Part shown: piece by piece, positions 12,698 to 20,924 of the stretch
Layout: every line of letters starts with the position of its first letter
Numbering within the stretch: position 1 is the stretch's first letter
Assembly (NCBI RefSeq): GCF_009742705.1
Contig: NZ_WPCU01000005.1
Location: 484,277 to 548,276, forward strand
Length of the DNA stretch: 64,000 nt
Reading direction: 5' to 3'
Source of the DNA: Auraticoccus cholistanensis
GTDB taxonomy: Bacteria > Actinomycetota > Actinomycetes > Propionibacteriales > Propionibacteriaceae
Notes under the pieces: generated by a model
Database searches by the model: none
What the model was told of the DNA's origin: nothing
The model's input: only the letters and a program-made list of their open reading frames with translations
Translations under genes and position numbers: made by a program

Positions 12698-14752
12698 ATG
12701 GACGTGTGCGTGACCGCCCCCGCCGACACGTCCCGCCTGGGCGCGACGCCGCTGGCCGAGGGCACCCGGTTCGGGCTGTGGGCGCCGGGGGCCACCCGGG
12801 TGCAGCTGGTGCTGCTGGACGAGCAGCACCGCCCGGGCCAGACGCTCGACCTGGCCGAGGGCGAGGACGGCACCTGGGAGACCACCGTCGCCGGCGTCGG
12901 TGCCGGCCAGCGCTACGGCTACCGGGTGCACGGCACCTGGGACCCGGCGCGCGGGCTGCGGGCCAACCCGGCCAAGCTGCTGCTGGACCCCCGCGCGCGG
13001 GCGGTGACCGGCGAGCTGGACCTGTCCGGGCCGGTCCGCGACCACGTCCCCGGCCACCCGGACCAGCGCTGCGACCGGGACTCGCTCGGCCACGTGCCGG
13101 TGGGGGTCGTGGTGGCGCCGCACCGGCCGCCGGAGCCGTTGAGCCGTCCGGCCGGCGGGGACCTCGTGGTCTACGAGACCCACCTGGCCGGCACCACGCG
13201 GCTGCACCCGGAGGTGCCGCCCCGGCTGCGCGGCAGCTACGCCGGCTTCGCCCACCCGGCCGTGGTGGATCACCTGCGGTCGCTGGGGGTCACCGCCGTG
13301 GAGCTGCTGCCGGTGCAGCACTTCGTCTCCGAACCCCACCTGGTCGAGCGCGGGCTCAGCAACTACTGGGGCTACAACACCCTGGGCTTCTTCGCCCCGC
13401 ACGCCGGCTACTCCTCCTCCGGCAGCACCGGCGGGCAGGTGACCGAGTTCGTCGACATGGTCAGCGCCCTGCACCGGGCAGGCATCGAGGTCGTCCTCGA
13501 CGTGGTGCTCAACCACACCGCCGAGGGCGACCAGACCGGGCCGACGCTGTCCTTCCGCGGGCTGGCGAACTCGCACTGGTACCGGCTGGACGACCACGGC
13601 CGCCAGGTCGACACCACCGGCTGCGGCAACTCCGTCGACACCTCCGAGCCCGGCGTGCTGGCTTTCGTGCTGGACTCGCTGCGCTACTGGGTGACCGAGA
13701 TGGGGGTGGACGGGTTCCGCTTCGACCTGGCCAGCACGCTGGTCCGCGACGGGTCCCACGCCGTCGACCTGGACCACCCCTTCCTCCGCGAGATCCGCCG
13801 CGACCCGGTGCTGAGCGGTGTGCGGCTGATCAGCGAGCCGTGGGACCTGGGGACCGGCGGCTACCTGGTCGGCCGCTTCGGCGAACCGTGGGCGGAGTGG
13901 AACGACCGCTACCGCGGTCTGGTCCGCGACTTCTGGCGGGGGCGGGCCGACGGCGTGCGCGAGCTGGCCACGCGGCTGAGCGGCTCGGCCGACCTGTTCG
14001 ACCCGGGCAGCCGCCGGACCGGCAGCAGCCTCAACTTCGTCACCGCCCACGACGGCTTCACGCTGCGGGACCTGGTGAGCTACGAGCACAAGCACAACCT
14101 GGCCAACGGCGAGCACAACCGCGACGGCAGCGACGACAACCGCTCGGTCAACCACGGCGTCGAGGGCGAGACCGACGACCCGGCCGTGGTGGCGGCCCGC
14201 CACGCCCACGTCCGCCACCTGATGGCCACCCTGCTGCTCTCGGCCGGCTCGCCGATGATCACGGGCGGGGACGAGCTGGGGCGGACCCAGCGCGGGAACA
14301 ACAACGCCTACTGCCACGACGACGAGCTCACCTGGCTCGACTGGTCCGAGCCCTGGCAGGACGTGCTCGACACCACCCGGGAGCTGCTGCGGCTGCGCCG
14401 CGAGCACCCGCTGCTGCGTGGGGAGCGCCGCCAGCACGGCGACGGCGTCGCCCAGCTGCTGTGGCTCAGCGGCGAGGCCGACGCGCACCAGCCGGGCGGG
14501 GTGGCGCGGATGGACGTGCACCGGTGGGCGGACCCGCACCGCCACCTGCTCGGCATGTACCGCAGCGACGAGCAGGAGGCCCTGCTCGTCTGGCTCAGCG
14601 CGCAGGGCGGCTCGCCGCTGCTGCACCTGCCCGGGCAGCCGCTGGCGCAGCGGTGGGAGCTGCTGCTCGACACCAGCGGCAGGGCCGCCCTGGACGGCGG
14701 CACGCTGCGGCTGCAGGGCGCCGCGGTGGTCGTGCTGCGCTCACCCCGCTGA
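12698..14752 (+). CDS. glgX: Glycogen debranching enzyme
   Basis: GlgX hydrolyses alpha-1,6 branches of phosphorylase-limit glycogen. The 684-residue protein has an N-terminal CBM48-like beta domain (FGLWAPGATRVQLVLLDEQ), then the GH13 barrel with SNYWGYNTLGFFAPH, nucleophile Asp343 in DGFRFDLAS, acid/base Glu380 in LISEPWDLG and the stabiliser in FVTAHDGFTLRDL. The ENRDG-type stretch NGEHNRDGSDDN is typical of GlgX rather than TreX-only or pullulanase groups. ATG 12698 is preceded by GGAGAGG at good spacing. Upstream in-frame extension is shadow sequence. The gene converges with glgP, 33 bases apart. Confidence 0.94.
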   Translation: MDVCVTAPADTSRLGATPLAEGTRFGLWAPGATRVQLVLLDEQHRPGQTLDLAEGEDGTWETTVAGVGAGQRYGYRVHGTWDPARGLRANPAKLLLDPRARAVTGELDLSGPVRDHVPGHPDQRCDRDSLGHVPVGVVVAPHRPPEPLSRPAGGDLVVYETHLAGTTRLHPEVPPRLRGSYAGFAHPAVVDHLRSLGVTAVELLPVQHFVSEPHLVERGLSNYWGYNTLGFFAPHAGYSSSGSTGGQVTEFVDMVSALHRAGIEVVLDVVLNHTAEGDQTGPTLSFRGLANSHWYRLDDHGRQVDTTGCGNSVDTSEPGVLAFVLDSLRYWVTEMGVDGFRFDLASTLVRDGSHAVDLDHPFLREIRRDPVLSGVRLISEPWDLGTGGYLVGRFGEPWAEWNDRYRGLVRDFWRGRADGVRELATRLSGSADLFDPGSRRTGSSLNFVTAHDGFTLRDLVSYEHKHNLANGEHNRDGSDDNRSVNHGVEGETDDPAVVAARHAHVRHLMATLLLSAGSPMITGGDELGRTQRGNNNAYCHDDELTWLDWSEPWQDVLDTTRELLRLRREHPLLRGERRQHGDGVAQLLWLSGEADAHQPGGVARMDVHRWADPHRHLLGMYRSDEQEALLVWLSAQGGSPLLHLPGQPLAQRWELLLDTSGRAALDGGTLRLQGAAVVVLRSPR

Positions 14753-14785
14753 CCGGCTCCGCGGCCGCGGACGCGCCCCGGCCCG

Positions 14786-17338
14786 TCAGTGGTCGGGCAG
14801 CGTGGCCAGCCCCAGCTCGGCCGCGACCGACAGCCGGGGGTGGCTGGGCACGACCCGGACGGTGAACCCGCGCGAGCCGGTCTGGCGGACGGGCAGCTCG
14901 GCGGCGTAGCGCCAGGTGCCGTCACCCAGGTCGCTGCAGGAGGTGAAGGCCCGGCTCGTGATGTTGCGCAGCTCGTCGTCGCCGTCCAGGTCGCCGGTGA
15001 CCACCTGCACCTCGACGTCCTCCGGCGACAGCTCGCCCAGGTGCACCTGGGCGGTGAAGCTGAGCGGCCGGCCGACCTCGACGCTCTGCCCGCCCGAGCT
15101 CTCCGCGTGCAGCACCTTCACCTGCGGCCAGCCGGCCCGCACCCGCCGCTTCCAGGCGGCCAGCGCCTCGGCCTGCTCGCCGTCCAGGCCGCGGGCGGCG
15201 ACGGCCGCCGGGTCGTAGAGGCCGGTGACGTAGTCGCGCACCATCCGCGAGGCCAGCACCTTGGGCCCCAGCACCGAGATGGTGTCGCGGATCAGCCGCA
15301 CCCAGCCCTGCGGCACCCCGTTGACGTCGCGGTCGTAGAACCGGGGCACCACCTGGTTCTCGATGATCGAGTACAGCGTCTCGGCCTCGGCGGCGTCGCG
15401 CTGGTCCGGGTCGGCGATGCTCTCCGCGGAGGGGATGTCCCAGCCGCAGCGCGGGTCGGACCACTCGTCCCACCAGCCGTCGCGGATGGACAGGTTCGCC
15501 GCCCCGTTGAGCGCCGCCTTCATCCCCGAGGTCCCGCAGGCCTCGAAGGGCCGCAGCGGGTTGTTCATCCACACGTCGCAGCCCGGGTAGAGCAGCCGGG
15601 CCATCGAGATGTCGTAGTCGGGCAGGAACACCAGCCGCTCGCGGACGTCCTCGCGGTCGGCGAAGCGCACCATCTGCTGGATCAGCGACTTGCCGGTGTC
15701 GTCGGCCGGGTGCGCCTTGCCGGCCACCACGATCTGGATCGGGGTGGTGGGGTGGTTGAGCAGCCGGATCAGCCGCTCGGGGTCGCGCAGCATCAGCGTC
15801 AGCCGCTTGTAGGAGGCCCCGCGACGGGCGAAGCCGAGCGTCAGCACGCCGGGGTCGAGTGCGCGGGAGATCCACTCCGTCCCGCCGGGCAGCCCCCGCT
15901 GGCGGACGCTGGCCGAGAGCCGCTGCCGCGCCATGGTCACCAGGTCGGCCCGCATCCGGCGCTTCATCGTCCAGATGGTGTCGGCGTCGACGTGCTGCAG
16001 GGCGTCCCAGTCGTAGCCGTCGGGGGCCATCTCCTCCTCACCGGCCGGCAGCTCGAGCAGCTTCAGCAGGGCGGGGTGCACCCAGGTCGGGTGGTGCACG
16101 CCGTTGGTGATGGAGCCGATCGGCACCTCCGTGGTGTCGAACCCCGGCCACAGCCCGGAGAACATCTCCCGCGAGACCTCCCCGTGCAGCCGGGAGACGC
16201 CGTTGGCGCGCTGGCCGAGCCGGAAGCCCATCACCGCCATGTTGAACCGGGAGGGGTCGCCCCCCTCGTAGTCCTCCGCGCCGAGGGCCAGCACCCGCTC
16301 CAGCGGCAGCGGCGCGAAGTCGGCGAACTGGCTCTCGACCATGGCCCGGTCGAACCGGTCGATGCCGGCCGGCACCGGGGTGTGGGTGGTGAAGACGTTG
16401 CCGGTGCGGGTCAGCTCCAGGGCCGAGTCGAAGTCGTGGCCGGCCGCCATCTGCTCGCGGATGCGCTCCAGCCCGAGGAAGCCGGCGTGGCCCTCGTTGG
16501 CGTGGTACACCTCGGGCGCGGGGTGCCCGCTGACCCGGCACCACGCCCGCAGCGCCCGCACGCCGCCGATGCCGAGCAGCACCTCCTGCGCCAGCCGGTG
16601 GTCGGCGCCGCCGCCGTACAGCCGGTCGGTGACGTGGCGGTCGGTCTCGCTGTTGGCCTCGATGTCGGAGTCGAGCATCAGCAGCGGGACCCGCCCGACC
16701 TGGGCCACCCAGATCTGGGCCTGCAGGGTGCGCCCGTGCAGCGGCACCTCGACGGTGACCGGGCTGCCGTCGGCGGTGAGCAGCGTCAGCGGCATCGCGC
16801 TGGGGTCGAGCAGGGGGTAGCGCTCCTGCTGCCAGCCGCCGGCGTCGAGGGACTGGCGGAAGTAGCCGTGCCGGTACAGCAGCCCCACGCCCACGATCGG
16901 CACCCCGAGGTCGCTGGCGGCCTTGAGGTGGTCGCCGGCGAGGATGCCGAGACCTCCGGAGTACTGCGGCAGCACGTCGGAGACGCCGAACTCGGCGGAG
17001 AAGTAGCCGATCGCCGCCGGCGCGGCCGGGTTCTCGGCCGCGTGCCGCTGGAACCACAGGTCGGCGCTCAGGTACTCGGCGAGGTCGGCCTCCCGCAGCG
17101 AGACCTGGCGCACGAAGCGGCGGTCCTCGGCCAGCACCTGCAGCCGGGCGGGGTCGACCTGGGCGAGCAGCCGCAGCGGGTCGTGCCCGGCCGCCTCCCA
17201 CAGCTGGGGGTCGACCGAGCGGAACAGCTCCTGGGTCTCGGTGTGCCAGGACCAGCGCAGGTTCCGCGCCAGCGTGGCCAGCGGGCTCAGGGCCTCGGGG
17301 AGGACGGGGTGGACGTTCAGCCGTCGGAGTGCGCGCAC
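14786..17338 (-). CDS. glgP: Alpha-glucan (glycogen) phosphorylase
   Basis: GlgP releases glucose-1-phosphate from glycogen ends. It has 850 residues, with the DUF3417-type N-terminus of the actinobacterial form (PLATLARNLRWSWH) and EFGVSDVLPQYSGGLGILAG in the first domain. The PLP lysine is Lys607 in GTSGMKAALNGAANLS. The C-terminal end carries an extra beta domain of about 120 residues (VEVGRPLSFTAQVHLGELSP). The GTG at 17338 has a TAGCCT hexamer exactly six bases upstream, so the mRNA should be leaderless. It is transcribed divergently from glgE, consistent with opposite roles in glucan turnover. Confidence 0.95.
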   Translation of the reverse strand: MRALRRLNVHPVLPEALSPLATLARNLRWSWHTETQELFRSVDPQLWEAAGHDPLRLLAQVDPARLQVLAEDRRFVRQVSLREADLAEYLSADLWFQRHAAENPAAPAAIGYFSAEFGVSDVLPQYSGGLGILAGDHLKAASDLGVPIVGVGLLYRHGYFRQSLDAGGWQQERYPLLDPSAMPLTLLTADGSPVTVEVPLHGRTLQAQIWVAQVGRVPLLMLDSDIEANSETDRHVTDRLYGGGADHRLAQEVLLGIGGVRALRAWCRVSGHPAPEVYHANEGHAGFLGLERIREQMAAGHDFDSALELTRTGNVFTTHTPVPAGIDRFDRAMVESQFADFAPLPLERVLALGAEDYEGGDPSRFNMAVMGFRLGQRANGVSRLHGEVSREMFSGLWPGFDTTEVPIGSITNGVHHPTWVHPALLKLLELPAGEEEMAPDGYDWDALQHVDADTIWTMKRRMRADLVTMARQRLSASVRQRGLPGGTEWISRALDPGVLTLGFARRGASYKRLTLMLRDPERLIRLLNHPTTPIQIVVAGKAHPADDTGKSLIQQMVRFADREDVRERLVFLPDYDISMARLLYPGCDVWMNNPLRPFEACGTSGMKAALNGAANLSIRDGWWDEWSDPRCGWDIPSAESIADPDQRDAAEAETLYSIIENQVVPRFYDRDVNGVPQGWVRLIRDTISVLGPKVLASRMVRDYVTGLYDPAAVAARGLDGEQAEALAAWKRRVRAGWPQVKVLHAESSGGQSVEVGRPLSFTAQVHLGELSPEDVEVQVVTGDLDGDDELRNITSRAFTSCSDLGDGTWRYAAELPVRQTGSRGFTVRVVPSHPRLSVAAELGLATLPDH

Positions 17339-17344
17339 GGAAGG

Positions 17345-17350
17345 AGGCTA
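17345..17350 (-). promoter_or_regulatory. -10 element, leaderless promoter of glgP
   Basis: TAGCCT on the minus strand, then six bases, then the GTG at 17338. The predicted +1 is the first base of the start codon. Confidence 0.6.
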
Positions 17351-17448
17351 CTGGTCCCTCCCCGAGGTGTCAGGAGGGTCGCGACGGCGGTGGGCGCCTG
17401 TGCCGAAGCCCGACCCTCCCCGGCCCCGCCGGGCGGCGGCGCTGACGC

Positions 17449-17454
17449 TACCTT
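17449..17454 (+). promoter_or_regulatory. -10 element, leaderless promoter of glgE
   Basis: TACCTT followed by gggccc and the GTG of glgE at 17461, mirroring the geometry at glgP about 100 bases away on the other strand. No Shine-Dalgarno element is present. Confidence 0.6.
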
Positions 17455-17460
17455 GGGCCC

Positions 17461-19533
17461 GTGACCACCAGGCGCCAGGACCCGTCCCCCACCGCTTCCT
17501 CCCGCCCCCAGCCGCCGCGCCGCCGCGAGCTGGGCGTCCCGATCGGCCGGATCCCCGTCACCGCGGTGAGTCCCGTGGTGGAGGGCGGCGCCTACCCGGC
17601 GAAGGCCTCCGTCGGCGAGCGGGTGCCCATCCGCGCCAAGGTCTTCCGGGAGGGCCACGACGCGGTGAACGCCTCGGTGGTGCTGACCTCCCCCGACGGC
17701 ACCGAGCGGCTGGTGCCGATGACCGCGCTGCCGCCGGCCGGGCTGGACGACTGGGAGGCCCACGTGGTGCTCGACCAGGAGGGGCCCTGGACGTTCCGGG
17801 TGGAGGGCTGGTCGGACCCGTGGCTGACCTGGGTGCACCACGCCGAGGCGAAGCTCCCCCTCGGCATCGACGTCGAGCTGGTGTGCCTGGAGGGCCAGCA
17901 GGTCATCGGCGCCGCGGCCGAGGCGGCCACCGCCGCCGGGCAGACCGGGGACGCGGCGCTGCTGCGGGGCACCGCCACCGCGCTCAGCCCCGACGCCAGC
18001 CCCGCCGAGCTGATGGAGGTCGGGCTCAGCCGCAGCGTGCGGCGGGCCATGGCCACCCACGGGCCGCGGGAGCTGGTCTCCCCCACGCCGGACTACCCGA
18101 TCTTCTGCGACCGCCAGCGGGCGCTGTTCTCCGCCTGGTACGAGTTCTTCCCCCGCTCCCAGGGGGCGTACTGGGACGAGGACACCAAGGCATGGGTCTC
18201 GGGCACCTTCGACACCTCCCACGAGCGGCTGGAGGCGGCCGCGGCGATGGGCTTCGACGTGGTCTACGTCCCGCCGATCCACCCGATCGGCCGCACCTTC
18301 CGCAAGGGCCCGAACAACACCCTCACCCCCGGCCCCGGCGACCCCGGCTCGCCGTGGGCCATCGGCGGCCCCGAGGGCGGTCACGACGCCATCCACCCCG
18401 ACCTGGGCGACATGGCCGCCTTCGACCGCTTCGTGGCCAAGGCGCGCTCGCTCGGGCTCGAGGTCGCGCTCGACCTGGCCCTGCAGGCCTCCCCCGACCA
18501 CCCGTGGGTCACCGACCACCCGGAGTGGTTCGCCCAGCGTCCCGACGGCACCATCGCCTACGCGGAGAACCCGCCCAAGAAGTACCAGGACATCTACCCG
18601 GTCAACTTCGACCGCGACCCCGAGGGCATCTACGCCGAGGTGCTGCGCATCGTGCGGCTGTGGATGTCGCACGGGGTGCGCATCTTCCGGGTCGACAACC
18701 CCCACACCAAGCCGGTGAACTTCTGGGCCTGGCTGCTGGCCGAGGTCCGCCGCACCGACCCCGACGTGCTCTTCCTGGCCGAGGCCTTCACCAAGCCGGA
18801 GATGATGCGCACCCTGGGCAAGGTCGGCTACCAGCAGTCCTACACCTACTTCACCTGGCGCAACGAGAAGTGGGAGCTGGAGCAGTACCTCACCGAGGTG
18901 ACGCAGGAGACGGCGCACATCATGCGGCCCAACTTCTTCGTCAACACCCCCGACATCAACCCCACCTTCCTGCAGAGCGGGCGGCCCAGCGCCTTCACCA
19001 TCCGCGCCGTGCTGGCGGCCACCATGTCGCCCACCTGGGGCGTCTACTCCGGCTTCGAGCTGTGCGAGCACGTGCCGCTGCGGGTCGGCGGCGAGGAGTA
19101 CATGGACTCGGAGAAGTTCCAGTACCGCCCCCGCGACTTCGACGCCCCCGGCAACCTCAACCTGCTGCTCGGCCGGCTCAACGAGATCCGGCGGGCGCAC
19201 CCGGCGCTGCAGCAGCTGCGCGACACCCGGCTGCACCACGCCCCCAGCGCCGAGGTGCTCGTGTTCTCCAAGAGCTCCGGGCAGGACCACGTCGTCGTGG
19301 TCTGCAGCCTGAACCCCTACGAGACCCGCGAGAGCGAGGTCTACCTGGACCTGGCCGCGATGGGTCTGCCCGGCGACGCCCTGCTCGAGGTGCACGACGA
19401 GCTCAGCGGGGAGGTCTACTCCTGGGGTGCCCGCAACTTCGTCTCGCTCAGCCCGGCCCGGCCGGCGCACCTGCTCAGCATCCGCTCGGTCAACGGCCAG
19501 CCGCTCGCCGCCGGCGCCGGGGGCACCGAGTGA
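17461..19533 (+). CDS. glgE: Alpha-1,4-glucan:maltose-1-phosphate maltosyltransferase
   Basis: GlgE extends alpha-1,4-glucans using maltose-1-phosphate. The 690-residue protein starts with the N/S dimerisation domain (GRIPVTAVSPVVEGGAYPAK) and continues with the GH13_3 barrel. Family hallmarks are FFPRSQGAYWDE, the loop YVPPIHPIGRTFRKGPNN, nucleophile Asp412 in IFRVDNPHTKPVNFW and acid/base Glu441 in FLAEAFTKPEMM. The last ~100 residues form the C-terminal beta domain. It heads a tightly overlapping operon glgE-maltokinase-glgB-Nudix; the next gene makes its substrate. The start is GTG 17461, leaderless by promoter spacing. Confidence 0.95.
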   Translation: MTTRRQDPSPTASSRPQPPRRRELGVPIGRIPVTAVSPVVEGGAYPAKASVGERVPIRAKVFREGHDAVNASVVLTSPDGTERLVPMTALPPAGLDDWEAHVVLDQEGPWTFRVEGWSDPWLTWVHHAEAKLPLGIDVELVCLEGQQVIGAAAEAATAAGQTGDAALLRGTATALSPDASPAELMEVGLSRSVRRAMATHGPRELVSPTPDYPIFCDRQRALFSAWYEFFPRSQGAYWDEDTKAWVSGTFDTSHERLEAAAAMGFDVVYVPPIHPIGRTFRKGPNNTLTPGPGDPGSPWAIGGPEGGHDAIHPDLGDMAAFDRFVAKARSLGLEVALDLALQASPDHPWVTDHPEWFAQRPDGTIAYAENPPKKYQDIYPVNFDRDPEGIYAEVLRIVRLWMSHGVRIFRVDNPHTKPVNFWAWLLAEVRRTDPDVLFLAEAFTKPEMMRTLGKVGYQQSYTYFTWRNEKWELEQYLTEVTQETAHIMRPNFFVNTPDINPTFLQSGRPSAFTIRAVLAATMSPTWGVYSGFELCEHVPLRVGGEEYMDSEKFQYRPRDFDAPGNLNLLLGRLNEIRRAHPALQQLRDTRLHHAPSAEVLVFSKSSGQDHVVVVCSLNPYETRESEVYLDLAAMGLPGDALLEVHDELSGEVYSWGARNFVSLSPARPAHLLSIRSVNGQPLAAGAGGTE

Positions 19534-20924
19534 GCGGGCTGCTCGAGCACATCCGCCGCGCCCGCTGGTTCGGCGGCAAGGGTCGCGAGACCGAGCTGCT
19601 GGGGGTGGAGCCGCTGCCCTGGCTGACCCCGGCCGGCAGCTGGCCGGCGGTGCGCCCCGAGATCGCCGAGATCGGCTACGAGGACGACACCGTCGAGCAG
19701 TACCAGCTGCTGCTGTCCTACCGTCCCGCGGGCGGGCAGGGCGCCGGCGGGGACGTCCTGGCCACCGAGGAGGTGCCCGGGCTCGGCCGGGTGGACGTCC
19801 ACGACGCCACCCGCGACCCGGAGGCGATGGCGGCGGTGCTGCGGGCCCTGGTCGCCGGGCGCACCGTCGAGGAGGGCGCCGCGTCGCTGCGGTGCCGCAC
19901 GGTCCCCGGTCACCGGCTCACCGACGACCTGGCGCCCCGGCTGTTCGGCGGGGAGCAGTCCAACTCCTCGGTGATGCTGGGCGAGGTCGCCATGATCAAG
20001 GCGTTCCGGCGCCTGGAGCCCGGCCGCAACCTCGACATCGAGGTCCACCACGCGCTGGCCGGTGACCCGCGGGCGCGGGCCGCACGGCTCTACGGCTGGA
20101 TCGAGGCGGAGTGGCAGAGCGGTTCCCGCCACCACGCGGCCGACCTGGCCATGGTCGTCGAGCAGCTGCACCAGGCGCGCGACGGCTGGGAGCTGGCGCT
20201 GGCCGCCTGCACGGAGGGCACCGACTTCACCGCCGAGGCGCACGCCCTCGGGGTCGCCCTGCGCGGCGTCCACGAGGCCCTGGCCGACCACTTCCCCACC
20301 GGGGAGGTGCCGGGCCAGACGCTGGGCCAGACCATGGTGCGACGCCTGCACGCAGCCGTGCGGGAGGCCGGCGAGCTCGCCGACGTCCGCGAGGAGCTGG
20401 AGGCGCTGTTCGCGCGGGTGGAGCCGCTGCGGCCGACCACCCAGCGGGTGCACGGCGACTTCCACCTGGGCCAGACGCTGCTCACCTCCGAGGGCTGGAA
20501 GATCATCGACTTCGAGGGCGAGCCGATGAAGACGATGGACGAGCGCCGCGAGCCCGACTCCCGCTGGCGTGACGTGGCCGGGCTGCTGCGCTCCTTCGAC
20601 TACGCCGCCGGCAGCGCCGCCGCCGCGGCCTCGGCCGACCCCGTCGGCAGCGCGGCGGCGACCGCCGCGCAGGGCTGGGCCCAGGCCTGCACCGACGCCT
20701 TCCTCACCGGCTACAGCGGCGACCGCCCGCTGTCGGCCGAGGACAGCCTGCTGCTGCAGGCCTACGTCGCAGACAAGGCCGTCTACGAGGTGGTCTACGA
20801 GGTCCGCAACCGCCCCGCCTGGGTGGGTATCCCGCTCCGGGCGCTGGAGCGGCTGGTCGTCCCCGACGGCGACGACCAGAGCCCCGGCTCCCACCCTGCA
20901 CCCGACGACCGAGAGGACCGCTGA
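19530..20924 (+). CDS. mak: Maltokinase
   Basis: Phosphorylates maltose with ATP to maltose-1-phosphate, the donor for GlgE. The 464-residue protein has the Mak-specific N-terminal cap (RRARWFGGKGRETELLGVE), an adenine/phosphate loop region (LFGGEQSNSSVMLGEVAMIK) and the APH-like catalytic core RVHGDFHLGQTL, with the metal-binding Asp in KIIDFEGEP. The C-terminus has KAVYEVVYEVRNRPAWVGIP. GTG 19530 overlaps the glgE stop by four bases and its own stop overlaps the glgB start by one. In many actinobacteria trehalose synthase (treS) sits beside or is fused to this gene; here no treS is present. Confidence 0.93.
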   Translation: MSGLLEHIRRARWFGGKGRETELLGVEPLPWLTPAGSWPAVRPEIAEIGYEDDTVEQYQLLLSYRPAGGQGAGGDVLATEEVPGLGRVDVHDATRDPEAMAAVLRALVAGRTVEEGAASLRCRTVPGHRLTDDLAPRLFGGEQSNSSVMLGEVAMIKAFRRLEPGRNLDIEVHHALAGDPRARAARLYGWIEAEWQSGSRHHAADLAMVVEQLHQARDGWELALAACTEGTDFTAEAHALGVALRGVHEALADHFPTGEVPGQTLGQTMVRRLHAAVREAGELADVREELEALFARVEPLRPTTQRVHGDFHLGQTLLTSEGWKIIDFEGEPMKTMDERREPDSRWRDVAGLLRSFDYAAGSAAAAASADPVGSAAATAAQGWAQACTDAFLTGYSGDRPLSAEDSLLLQAYVADKAVYEVVYEVRNRPAWVGIPLRALERLVVPDGDDQSPGSHPAPDDREDR

